Assembly: GCF_000276665.1 (NCBI RefSeq)
Contig: NW_004955425.1
Coordinates: 22,527,479 to 22,591,478 of the forward strand
Source: Chinchilla lanigera
Taxonomy: Eukaryota > Chordata > Mammalia > Rodentia > Chinchillidae
Reading direction: 5' to 3'
DNA: 64,000 nucleotides
The position numbers were made by a program, and so were the translations under genes. The notes under the pieces were generated by a model. It made no database searches, was not told the origin of the DNA, and worked only from the letters and a program-made list of their open reading frames with translations. Positions 1 through 10,700 of the stretch are shown piece by piece. The stretch's first letter is position 1. Each line of letters starts with the position of its first letter.

Positions 1-391
1 CTTTTTATGACCATGGGTTTTTCAGAAACAAGGGTTCCTTTAATTGTGGGACCTTCTTAGAAGCTAAAGGCAGAGAGGGCCTTGTTAGCTGTTAGCCCAA
101 AAACAGGATGGAGACTGCTGTACTTTGTTCTCAAGAACGGGAATTGGACTTAGATTCTCCCACTTGCCCCCCAAAAAAGATAATAGATGAGGGAATCAGT
201 CCAGCCTATATGCTTTTAGGGACAGCCCCTGGGACAGTTCCTAGTGCTGTGCCTGTATATGTGTCTCAGCCCTGTCTACTTAGCTGTGTGACCAGATATG
301 ACTATTGCTTCTGCCACCTTCAAGCTTCTGTACTTGACGTTTCTCATAATGTGCCGTGTCCCCTCTCCCTGCCACCCTAAAGCTTCCTTCT

Positions 392-489
392 TTTTTTTTT
401 TTTGGTTTTTCTCTGGTACTGGGAACCGAACTCCCGACCTTGCGCTTGCCAGGCAGGGGCTTTTGCCGCTGAGCTAAATCCCCAGCCCC
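392..489 (-). repeat. ID-type SINE, reverse orientation
   Basis: The reverse complement shows the tRNA-derived ID body: a GGGGCTGGGGATTTAGCTCA-type head at 489, an A box and B box, and an A-rich tail that appears as a T run from 391. The element is flanked by a 14-bp target-site duplication (TAAAGCTTCCTTCT) at 378-391 and 490-503, so the copy is complete and fairly recent. Confidence 0.92.
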
Positions 490-1274
490 TAAAGCTTCCT
501 TCTGCTCTGGAAGAGCCACAGGTTTGAAAGAAGTGGGTAAGAGGTGGCTGTGTGACTGAAATGAGTGGTCTGAACATGAAAGGTGATCTGCAGATCCATT
601 GCCTTCACTTTGTGCCTGAGACATTGAAGCCAGAGGTGTTAAGGGTTATGTTTGTGGTCACGCACCAGCTAGCCAAGAGCCACATTAAGATTCATGTCTT
701 CTCCCTATTAGATAAACTTCAGTCTTAGAGGAGTGATGGTGATAATAGTAAATAATTTTTGTGGCTTGTGGAGACAAATAGAAAAATCAATGTTGGTCAG
801 TATGACAATAGTAATGATTCTTACCATGTACAAGGTGTGATCAAAATATACTGTGAATGTTTAAGTTTTTAAAAAATTTATTACAGTTAAAGGCACATTG
901 CCATGAAGCCCTCTTAAAATGCCAGCATCTCCCTCACTTGAACACACTCATGCTATTGTTCTTGCCACTTTCTGAAGCAGTTCTGGAAGTACCCTTTTGT
1001 GAGTGTCTGTAATGGTGTGGTCATGGCTGCCTCAGTCATCCTGAATCAATTCAAAATGTTTACCTTTCATGGTCATTTTGACTTTGGAAAGAGCCAGAAG
1101 TAATATGGTGCTAGATGCAGTGAATAAGGTAGATGAGGACATACCGTAATATTTTTATGAAGCAGCCTTAGTGGATAGCACTAAGCTGCAGCAGCATTCA
1201 CTATAGTTTTGGTCATATCTCATAAAGACACTCCCAAAAGAGGACTTCAAGAACTGCATCAGAAAGTGACAAGG

Positions 1275-1383
1275 CGGCTGGGGATTTAGCTCAGTGGCAA
1301 AGCACCTGCCTGATAAGCACAAGGTTGTGAGTTTGATTCCCGGTACCGGAAGAAAAACTGCAAAAACAAACAAACAAACAAAA
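1275..1383 (+). repeat. ID-type SINE
   Basis: The tRNA-like head (GGCTGGGGATTTAGCTCAG) starts near 1276 and is followed by the B-box region and an A-rich tail with CAAA repeats. An 11-bp target-site duplication (AAAGTGACAAG) sits at 1263-1273 and 1384-1394. Confidence 0.92.
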
Positions 1384-1799
1384 AAAGTGACAAGAGTGAT
1401 GGGATATGTGTGTTTAAAGCAAGTGGGAATATTAACTTAAAAAATTTAAAAATCTTTGCCTTATATTTTGATTGCCCCTTGTAAGCTCTGTGAATTAGTA
1501 CTTTCTTCACCCCAGAAACACAGAGCTAGTTAAGATAGAGTCTGGTTAAAGCTTTGAAATAGGGCTAGTTCTATGTTATGTTCTTCCTGCTATATGGCTC
1601 CCTTGCATGGGGAAGATTAGTGTTTGAAAGTGAGGCTGATAACCTGTCAGCCAGGTAGGCCCTCAAGCAGGAAGTTCTAATGGCAGAAGGACTGCCTGAG
1701 ATGTGACCTCAGAGGTGTTTATGCTGGGTGGAGGGATGGAAAGGCTGGATCCTGTTCCAGGAAGGATAGTTCATGCATAGAGGGTCAGTCATGTGCAGA

Positions 1800-2010
1800 G
1801 CCTAGTGCTGTTTGCTACTTATTCTAACTTAGTTGATGCTTACAACATCTCTATGTGGTAGGTCCTGTCCTTGCTCCATTTTACAGAGATAGTAACTGAA
1901 GAACACGGGCACAACCATGTCCAGGGTCACCACTTAGAAAGTGGTAGAGCCAGAATTAAAATCCAGATAGTCTGGCTCCTCACTGAATCACAGTGACACA
2001 GCCCTACTGC
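1800..2010 (+). repeat. MIR SINE
   Basis: The order of segments fits the MIR core: a 'ttacaacatctctatgtgg' stretch, 'cattttacagag', 'ccagggtcacc', 'gtggtagagccagaatt' and finally 'tctggctcc'. It is diverged, as expected for an ancient mammalian SINE. Confidence 0.8.
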
Positions 2011-3391
2011 ATGGGCTCATTGCCCTAGAAAGGTGGAGCAGGGGTTTTGTCTTGTGCACCCTTCTGTAAGCCTGACAGATCCCCCCTAATGACATTTTTG
2101 GCCTCATTTTATTCAGGGACCCAAAATTATCAGCCACCCCACCTGTGGGAGAGCCCTTGGGATGCCCAGGAAAGGAATTTGACTACCACATGCAGTGTCT
2201 GCTCCTGCGATGTGATGAATTGAGCTATGAGGAAGTGAAGTCCGTTGGTTCCACCCACCTTGGGAAACTACATCAGTACCCAGGGCTGTGCTTCTTTTTA
2301 TAACCTAACTAAAATGCAGCTTGCTTTTTCCTCAGTGGCTTCCCTGAGCTCTCTTGCCCACAGCTTTCTCTCACTGAGGGCCAGATGAGTTATCAGGGAG
2401 GTACTGCTCCAGCCTGTTATGCTAGGGAGTAAGGTGACAGGAGCCCGCTGGGGCCCCTGGGTGTTCATAGCCTTTCATCTGAGGGTAAAGGGGATAGACG
2501 TCATCTTTGCCCACCTTGTGGAGCAGCTCTTGCACTTTTCCTGGCTGGGCAGCAGGGCTGGGAAATGCCTTTTGCTACAGAAATGAGCCTATAACCATCT
2601 CTGCCCAAGCCTTTCCAACACTTTGCTTTTGTATTTGGGCCTGGTTTTGTGACACACACTCTCTTCTTGGGAACACTCAGTTTAGCATTCTTTCTGCTTA
2701 CTAGGTCTCACTGCTGTTGAAAGCTGTTAGAAGATGTTCCTGTCCCTAGAAAGAGAATTCTGGATCATATGAACAAGGGAGAGATTCAGAGTTCCCCAAA
2801 AGAGGTTTTCTGTGGCCCTCTTGACTTTTGAACCTGCAGTGACTTCATCCTTGCTGCAGAGAGGAAAGCTCACTGGGCCTTCTCCTTCTAGCTGTGCATC
2901 TCAAACCCTTCGACCAGCCAAATCCAGGGGCTAAGGATGCTCTGTATTTGCAAGTCCCTGAAGCTGCTGCAGCCATCTGTGGAACCTACCTTCCCTTGAA
3001 GAGTGTGTATCTTTCTGAAGCTTCAGTTAAGTTATTATTTGAATCCTGAATATCCAGGGAATTTCTCCAGCTAATAAATGAGAGTTTAAAGCTGTGTATT
3101 ACTTTGGATTTGACATTCTCATTAGGGAAAGTTAAAGACACTGGGCAGCCTGAGCTCTAGCTGTGAGATCATTGAGTTGTGCAATGTTTAATAAACTGGG
3201 TGTGGATACATCTTATGAATCCATTTTGCTATTTTTTTTCAGATGTTTAAAAAATTTGAAATTACAAGTGTGTATTCCTAATCACCCACTATTTTATGGA
3301 TCTTAAATCTCAGAGAAGCGAGGCCTTAGGAGGGGAGATTTTTCAGTTTGTAATGAAATTACACAGGACCTTCTTTGTGATTATCCACCTT

Positions 3392-3420
3392 GGAGACAGA
3401 GACAGAGACAGAGACAGAAA
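3392..3420 (+). repeat. (GAGACA)n microsatellite
   Basis: About four copies of GAGACA occur in a row starting near 3393, then the tract decays into AGAAAGAGAA. It is a simple repeat with no gene-related role visible. Confidence 0.85.
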
Positions 3421-5842
3421 GAGAATGAACACAGGCATTCCTGCCCCGGTCAGGAGTCACCCTTTAGTCTTTGGAAGAGGTGACTTGTGCTATGATCGTA
3501 GCACCCAGTACTGGCAACAGGAGAGGTTGCTTTTTTGCCCACACTACGTGTCCCTGGAGGCGTGGTTATGCCTCTGCCTCCTGCTGTCAAGGACACAGCT
3601 GCTGGGAGGCCCTGTCTGGGATTGTTGAGAAGTCATAGCAGAAGGGAAGGGGTGCTCATATGCTGCTGCTTAGAAGCAGCACGTGCCTCTTTACCCATAC
3701 TGGAAGGGCTGAGACAAGTCCCAGGGTCAGGCTTGATGTCAGGGAGGTAGAAAAATACAGTCCTCGTTCAGCCAAGGTTAGGGAATATTTAAAGTAACGG
3801 TGCTGTCTTCCATGGGAGCTCTCCTAAGTGCTTCTAGTCAGGACAGGGCAGATCTTAGGTTTCTGGAGCTCTGTGGGGTTGTATGAGAGGCTCAGACATA
3901 ACAGATGACCTAATCCTTTCCATTTATCTGTGCTGTGATTTGGGAAGCTGCTGGAAGGGTATCTGGCTGGTGAAAGCGTATCTTACGAACCAGCAGCAGC
4001 TCTTTCTGCCTCTGGACAGAGGGGTGAGGAGGCCAGCAGTTGCTGTGAGAATGAGTGTTGGTGTCCCTGCGCATGGAGAGGTGCCCAGCTGTCCATGGCC
4101 TCTAAGGGCCATGGATCCTCACAGCTGAGTCACTGAACAGGAGATATTTGGAACTTCCCCTCTGTAGTATCAGGGAATTTATGAAGAGGGAAGTTATATG
4201 TCTTGATTTTTATTTGTAAATTTCTTTGATTTTCACTCTTGCAACTTTTTGCCATTAAAATACTCTGCTTTCTTATTGATCCTAAAAAACTTACAGGCTC
4301 ATTTTAAGGCTTATATTTTGGCTGATTTTACAGAGTTCATTATAAACTTGAAAGCTGCCTTTTGTGAAAAATTATGTAAAGCGGCAACATTAAAAAGCAA
4401 CTCGTGAGACTCAGGTTTCATTTCATTTAAACAAACCAGAAAAGCTGTTGACTCGCAGTATGCATAGGCTCAGGTATGGTGCCATTGCTAAATCGGCCCA
4501 GGTGTCTGTTTGGTTTGTTCAGTCCTGTATGATGGTCACAGAAGGACAGACACATAAAAAAGAGCTGTAGGTGAGGACATTTATAGAAGTGGGGTAAAAA
4601 AATCTATAAGGGGGCTTCAGAAATTTGAACACACATGGACCATTTAGAAAACAGAGTTAGACAAGTGTTCCTTTCTCTGGTTGATGTTGCTCCAGAGCCA
4701 CAGTGGCAAAATGGCCCCTCTGGCCAACTTTCCTGCCCAACTTTCTGGTATCTTTCTTCTTGTTGTCCCTGGGTGGTGGCACAAGCTTAGGGACACTACA
4801 GCCTCATTAGCCTCATTTGTCCGACAAAAAGGAAGTGCTCAGAATAGGCCCAGAAGCAGGGTTTCTCAGCAGACTCCTGTTGCCTGGGTAGACAGTTCTC
4901 CAGCTGGTGCTGTCCTGAGTTTCATTGCGGTTAGCAGCGTTCTTGACCATGAGTTATAAGCGGTATGCACAGTCTCTCCAAATGCCTCCTGACACTTCCA
5001 GGTATCTGTCCCTGTGCTGTACAGGGTAGGGGCAAAATCATCCCTGTTGAGAACCGCAGCTTCAGCATCTGAAGATACAGAGATGGGCAGAGGAGAGGTG
5101 CTTATCATGGAAGCTAAGGCAACAGGAGAAGCCGGAAGTGTTGAGTGTGGTAAGACTGTAACTCAGAGAATAATGCACACATTAGTGCACTTGTCCCTTT
5201 CTCTTCAACAAATCAGATGTCTTCTGTGGTCAGCATGTTTTATGAGGTTGGTTGGTCCTGTTCATGCATCTTCATGAGCAGTTGGGTCATCTCCACCTTT
5301 GGTCTTTCCAGTAAACATTACTTAACCTCTGTGCTCTGACTCTAGTTTGAGAAATCCTTCATTGAAAAGCTCCTGAAGGGCTGCCCTGGCCAAAGCTATG
5401 AGTCTTTAGTGTCTCAGCTATCACAGCTGGAGTTCAGAGCTGGGTGGGTACTTGAGGCTACTGTTAAATTGTGACCTTCCTGGTTACACAAAAGCTTTTT
5501 CTCCATAATCTAGTTCTCTTGGTTCAAGCAAAGTTTAAGGGGAGGACCTACATCTATTTGAGGTTGTAGCCCCCTCCTAGGTTTGCAGATTTCTTAGATC
5601 TTTTTTGTATTTTCCCAAGGTCTATATAAAACACGGCTCCATTCAAACAAATATACCACACGTATCTGAGAAAATTCCACTTTAGCTTCTAGGATGGCAC
5701 CTCAGAAAAGAGCTCCTCACCTCTGGCATCAGAATCCCCAGAGGGTTGTCAGTATAGAGGCTACCCTGACCAGCCTTCTGCTTGCTCCCACAGATGACGA
5801 TTCTGGCCTGGGGAGAACCTTGGCCATGCAGTTATTTCTGTA

Positions 5843-5882
5843 CATACATGCACACACACACACGTGCACACATGCATGCATA
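5843..5882 (+). repeat. CA-rich microsatellite
   Basis: The tract starts with TACATACATG, continues as an interrupted (CA)n run and ends in CATGCATGCAT. It is a simple repeat. Confidence 0.8.
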
Positions 5883-8489
5883 AAATTATTCTGATTCTTA
5901 GGTGCAGTCCTGGTGTTCCTCCAGGGACGCGGTAAGAATTGCACAGCAGCACCTGTGGCGGCTTCTCACAGGAAATGTTTAAGCTGAATCTGAGCCAGCC
6001 TTTTGCATTAACTGCCCATTCCTGTGCAGCAGACCAGAGGGAAAAGTGTCACATCATGAGGAAATAGACAAGTCCAGTTGTTGGATATTCTATAAACTAA
6101 CTAATGTAGTATCTCTAAACAGTTGACACCATGAGGAAGGGAAGGAGGGAGAGGTTAGAGAGGAAAGACTGTTATTGTCCTGAAACTAGCCAAGTGTAAT
6201 GCCCGAGTCTTGATTGAGTCATGGTTTTACTTACTATAAAAATGGGGTGGGATAGAGAAATCTGAGTATGGACAGTGTATTAGAAATAAAGGGATTGTTG
6301 TCACCTTTCTTGGTTGTATTAATCTTATTGTGACTATGTAGGAAAATATCTTTAATTTTAGAATGTGTATGCTAAAGTATTTAGGGATGAAGTATTAAGG
6401 CATGTGTGACTCATTTTCAAATGGTCCAGAAAAAAATACATGTATGCTGTGGGTGAGTGAGTCAGGTTTGGGGAGACGCTGACAAATGTTGAGTCTGGGT
6501 GTTAGATATATGGATGCTCACTGTCTGTTCTCATCAACTTGTATCTGTGTTCGAAATTTTCACAGTGGAGTTGGAAACCAGAACCAAGGTAAGTAGGCAA
6601 GGTAGTGTTCTTAAAAACATAGGGGGCCGCGGCTCCCTTTCCAGTAGGTGTGCTGCTGCTCCCCACTGGAGAGGTGGCTGTGTGCTCAGCTCTGACTGGA
6701 GTCCTTCAGTTTCCCTCAGCTTTCTAGGCAAAAATGCCCTGTGCCTGAGTCTTCTCCAGTAATCTCACCAGCAGCCCTGTCTGGCTCTGACTTCATATGT
6801 ACATTTCTCCTTTCTGACTGACGATAGGAAGCTGGCAAAGAGGGAACCCTGTGATGTGAGCGACAGACCCTAACTCAGCTCTGCTCAGAACCTTCCCAGA
6901 TTTTGCTTTGGGGCTTTGTGAAGTAGGCAATGTGCCGATTGCCGCAGACCATACTCTTACAGACGGTAGCTTCCTCTTCCTTCTGACTATGGTATTATTG
7001 TAGTTTTCTGCATGACTCTCACTTGTCTTTTTCTTTAATTATTTGCTTAAATGCTTTACTTTGTGGGCTTTTGTGGCAGTTGTAGCATTATTTGCAGAAA
7101 GAGGGCTGGTTAGGTTACTCTAGTCATGAGGGATATGATGGCACGGTCAGATGTACCAGAGGGACGTGTATTTAGCGGCCATTACGTGAGATGGCAGTGA
7201 TGGCCTGGCTTATGGTGAGCTGCACAGAGGCAGAATTACAGTGAATAGCAGGGGTGCCCTGCAGAGGAGCGCTGGGGCCAGTGTCCTGCAGTTACCAGGG
7301 ATCTATAATGAAAATGTTTTCCCTCTGATGGGGATGCTGTCTCAGCAGGTGCCTGCCCAATCGGTCATAGAGCACAGACTGCTCTAGAAGCCCCTGCTGC
7401 ATTTCCAGATTTTTCCTTGCCCCACCACCCTGATGACTCTGCTAGGGAAAGCTGCCCTAGCCCTGGGAAGCTTCAGTGGTAGTCATTTGCCCTTGTGTGT
7501 CAGGGCTGACTCTGATTGCATCAGTTAGCAGACATGCCAGAGAGACCAAAGCCCCTTATCTCTCAGTTTAAAACAGAGGAATGGAGGGAGGCCTTATCCC
7601 AACCCTTCTGGTGTGGGTGTGAGAATTTGGACAGGGGAGTGTTTTGGATGGAGAAGGGACTCTACTTTCTGAGCTTCAGCATGTGGGCTCTTCAATAATA
7701 CTACCTTAGCTTTGTCATGGCCTAGCTTGCTGAGCCTGGGTGCCCCATCTTCCCCTGCTTCTGAACATTCACAGCTTTTCTCTTTGGAAATTGCAACCTG
7801 ATTCCACTTCTGGCTCTGAGCAGAGCTTGCTCGCCAGGCCAGTCACAGAAGATAGAAATATGTGAGAGGTAATGACAGAGTCCTGCAGTTGAGCAAGGGG
7901 ACAACTATGCATGTACCTTTACAGTGATAAATCGCCATTAAACAGAAGAAGGGTAGAGATGGAGCTGGGTTAGACATAATAGCAAATTGGCTTCCTAAGC
8001 AGTGGGGAGGCTTTGTAGAAAGAAGCCTCAGCTTCTCTTCTCAGGGTTTCCATCTGTTGGTTCACATGTTCACAAGCCTATGGGCAAATATGGCCTCTCA
8101 GGCCCACAGGGAGCCTCATACTCTTACTCTCATGAAGAACGATGATTTTCAGTACAAACTACCTCCTTGGAAGCTCTTTGCTATTGGTAACATTTTTTCA
8201 AAAGGCTTTTCTTTTTGGTAATATTTGGGAAAGGAGAGAAGGAGGGAGTGCCAATAGGATATGTATTCCAGCTTAGTGCTAATCTATTTTAACCAGTTGC
8301 ACTTGGCAAGTGAATTAGTGGGGAAACCGGAAGGAAGACAGTGACTTGTCAGTGAAGCCCACTAGGAAAGCTTCAACATGAGGGACTCTCATTATTCATC
8401 TCAAGTAACCGCTCTGTGTGCAGTGGCCAGGTCTCTGACCTGCACTGTCACCTGACCGCGATCATTAATGTTGAGGTAAACACTGCCAA

Positions 8490-8665
8490 GGGAAGTGATC
8501 TTCCTGAGCAGTTACTATGCCAGTTTATTCCTTACAACCCTCTTTTGAGATAGGGGCTCTTTGTTCATGGCAGATGAGGGAGTTCTGAGAGGTTGCACAT
8601 ACATACACATGGCCAGGTGGTGGAGCAAGGACTCTAGAGCTCTCAGTGGGACACCCCACCTCGCT
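8490..8665 (+). repeat. MIR SINE (diverged)
   Basis: MIR-like landmarks appear in order: 'cttacaaccctc', 'gagataggggct', 'gcagatgaggga', 'ggccaggtggtggagcaagg' and 'ctctagagctc'. The copy is old. Confidence 0.65.
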
Positions 8666-9394
8666 CTCACTCAGTTCTCAGCACAGCCCTTTAACACACA
8701 GTGTGACAACTAAGTGCCGTGTTTCCAGGCTTATGTTCCCATAGCAACTTGTGTAATGACAGGAATTCAAGGAGTTTTAAACATATCACCTTTCATGAGA
8801 CCCCAGAGTCACTGCTTATGTGGATGCTGGGCAGCAGGCAGAGCACTGATGTGGGCTGAGGAAGAGGCACCTGAAGCTTGGACAGTGGCTTGTGGTTCTG
8901 TGCTTCTGGTCTCACCCCACTGCAGCATGCCAAGGGCTCTTCCTAGTCTTTATGCAGCTGACCTGACCTTAGTTAGGAAGAGCAGATCGCTCTGAGCAGG
9001 GCCATATGTCCAGGGACCTGGGGAGCTGCTCTCTTTCTGCCTGACCTGGGGAGGGGGCAGAAGTGGGCCACAGAGCTGCACTGCCAACCCCAGTCTCAGG
9101 GCTCAGGCTCCGCTGAAGGGGGTTGAGCCACTGGGGCAGAGTCCTCCGCTAATGAAGTCATTTTTCTGGAGAGTAGAATGAGCCCTCTGTGAAACCAGAA
9201 ACAATGGGCATGTTGAGTTGCAGACCTGGGAGAAATGAAGCTAGGTCAAACGCACATGTGATGAATTGGGACAATTCAAGGGACACATTTCTTATGCCAT
9301 TCTCTGCTGTCAGTGTCACTCAGCTGTAATGAAACTTGTGTCATTAATGGTCATTAAGGCCTGATTTGAGTAATTTTCCCAAATCAGAAGCTCA

Positions 9395-9502
9395 TTTTTC
9401 TGAGACAGGGTCTCACTATGTATTTCAGGCTGGCCTCAAATGTGCCGCCCTCCCTCAACCTCTGGAGTGCTGGGATTAGAGGTGTGTGCGCCACGCCTGA
9501 CT
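9395..9502 (-). repeat. B1 SINE, reverse orientation
   Basis: The plus strand reads 'tgagacagggtctcactatg', 'caggctggcctcaaa', 'tgctgggattagaggtgtg' and then 'gccacgcctgac'. This is the reverse complement of a 7SL-derived B1 monomer. Confidence 0.9.
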
Positions 9503-10135
9503 AGGAGCTCTTCTTTGAGAAGTTTGCCCTTTTTTTGAATTTTAATTAATAGAAATTATTTTGTGTAAAGTAACTTGAGAAATGGATGAAAACAACTGTA
9601 GGGAGCAACCTTTATTTTCTTTGGAGTGTTTCCTGTTACATGTCTCACCAAGGAAGTACACAGTCCACACTTATCTGCTTGCTAGTGATTCCATTTCCAG
9701 CAGTAAAAGCTAGATATTGTTACTCTCCGCTGTGGAGCAAAAGCTTCTAGTGCGAGTTTTCCAGAACATCTGCCAAAGCCTGCAGACTGCAGTGTGTCAC
9801 CGAGGTCCGCTGGCCCCTGGCCCCTCTTTCTAATCAGGTCCCGGGGCAGAGGCGCGGCCCCTTGCGGGCTGGCTCTGGGCCTCTGGCCATGCTGCCTCCG
9901 AGCCTGCCAGGCAGGGTTCCGAGGGCATGGTCAGGGCGCCTGCGGACTGCCCCTTGTGCTGCCTGACCGGGGCACTGGATGGAAGGCGGAGACCAGGGGC
10001 CGCGCAGGCGGGGCTAGGAGCAGGGGGCTGTGGGAGGGGGGGGCGGGGCTGTGGGTGGGGCCGGGTGGAGGAACCCTTACGCCCCGCCTTTCTACTTTGC
10101 CCTAGGTGAGGCCGCTGCTGCTCGCCGAGGACCAC

Positions 10136-10156
10136 GCTGCTGCTGCTGCTGCCGCC
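10136..10156 (+). repeat. GCT/GCC trinucleotide run in the 5' UTR
   Basis: Five GCT units pass into GCC/GCCGGC just upstream of the LHFPL2 start codon. It is short and probably harmless. Confidence 0.8.
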
Positions 10157-10170
10157 GGCTGCGGGAGTGA

Positions 10171-10242
10171 ATGACCCTGCTGCAACTTCCTTCCCAGGCC
10201 CCAGCGCCGCCTCCTGCCCCACTGGCCGACTGTTTTGATTAA
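10171..10242 (+). other. Upstream ORF (23 codons) in the LHFPL2 leader
   Basis: An ATG at 10171 opens a frame that ends at TAA 10240-10242, 28 bases before the LHFPL2 ATG at 10271 and out of frame with it. The encoded peptide is proline- and alanine-rich. The start context is weak (T at -3). It would be translated only if the leader includes this exon sequence. It may lower translation of the main frame; that is inference. Confidence 0.45.
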
Positions 10243-10270
10243 CCCCTGGATTTCTGCCTTGAACTTCAAT

Positions 10271-10700
10271 ATGTGTCATGTCATTGTCACCTGCCGCTCT
10301 ATGCTCTGGACTCTCCTGAGTATTGTGGTGGCCTTCGCAGAGCTCATCGCCTTCATGAGCGCAGACTGGCTGATAGGGAAGGCCAAGGGCCGTGGTGGCA
10401 GCGGGGCCGAGCCGACGGCAGGGGGTGCCCCCGAACCCCCGCACCCCACGTTGGGCATTTACGCACGCTGCATCCGCAACCCCGGCTTGCAGCACGTGCC
10501 GCGTGACACTCTCTGCGGGCCCTATGCCGAGAGCTTCGGTGAGATCGCCAGTGGCTTCTGGCAGGCCACTGCGATATTCCTGGCCGTGGGGATCCTCATC
10601 CTCTGCGTGGTGGCCTTGGTGTCCGTCTTCACCATGTGTGTGCAGAGTATTATGAAGAAGAGCATCTTCAACGTGTGCGGGCTTCTGCAGGGAATCGCGG
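10271..10700 (+). CDS. LHFPL2: LHFPL2, first coding exon (residues 1-143 and first base of codon 144)
   Basis: This exon encodes the N-terminal two thirds of LHFPL tetraspan subfamily member 2, of the LHFPL family in the PMP22/claudin-like four-helix superfamily. The start at 10271 is chosen because it begins the family N-terminus [16 protein letters not shown] and has A at -3; the frame has no ATG further upstream. Helix 1 is about residues 11-34. The first extracellular loop (35-95) has two conserved cysteines, C67 and C82, and an NPxLQH stretch. Helix 2 is about 98-123, and helix 3 begins near 132. Residues 38-58 are rich in Gly, Ala and Pro. The exon ends with codon phase 1 at a strong donor, GTAAGT, at 10701. 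It continues at 25415. LHFPL2 acts in membranes; work in mouse links it to reproductive-tract development. Its molecular activity is not established. Confidence 0.97.

Larger units (their letters stand above)
1..10105 (+). other. LHFPL2 upstream/intronic DNA with scattered repeats
   Basis: No coding exon was recognised in this stretch. It is mostly unique, moderately GC-rich sequence. Repeats I can support are two ID SINEs, MIR copies near 1.8 and 8.5 kb, a B1 near 9.4 kb, a GAGACA microsatellite near 3.4 kb and a CA-rich tract near 5.85 kb. In other mammals LHFPL2 has far-upstream non-coding exons. One could lie here, but none can be assigned without transcripts. Confidence 0.5.

Noticed and set aside
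280..624. 114-codon minus-strand frame near the start of the window
   Set aside because: It runs through an ID SINE and its flanks; the lysine-rich part is the A/T tail. It is not a gene.
1275..1350. Possible tRNA gene (A and B boxes)
   Set aside because: The A/B boxes belong to an ID SINE: A-rich tail, target duplication and many sister copies in the window. No functional tRNA cloverleaf is implied.
9830..10495. 221-codon open frame on the minus strand over the LHFPL2 coding exon
   Set aside because: It is the antisense shadow of a GC-rich exon with few stop codons. It has low-complexity Pro/Ser runs and no recognisable domain, and the opposite strand carries a clear LHFPL2 exon.
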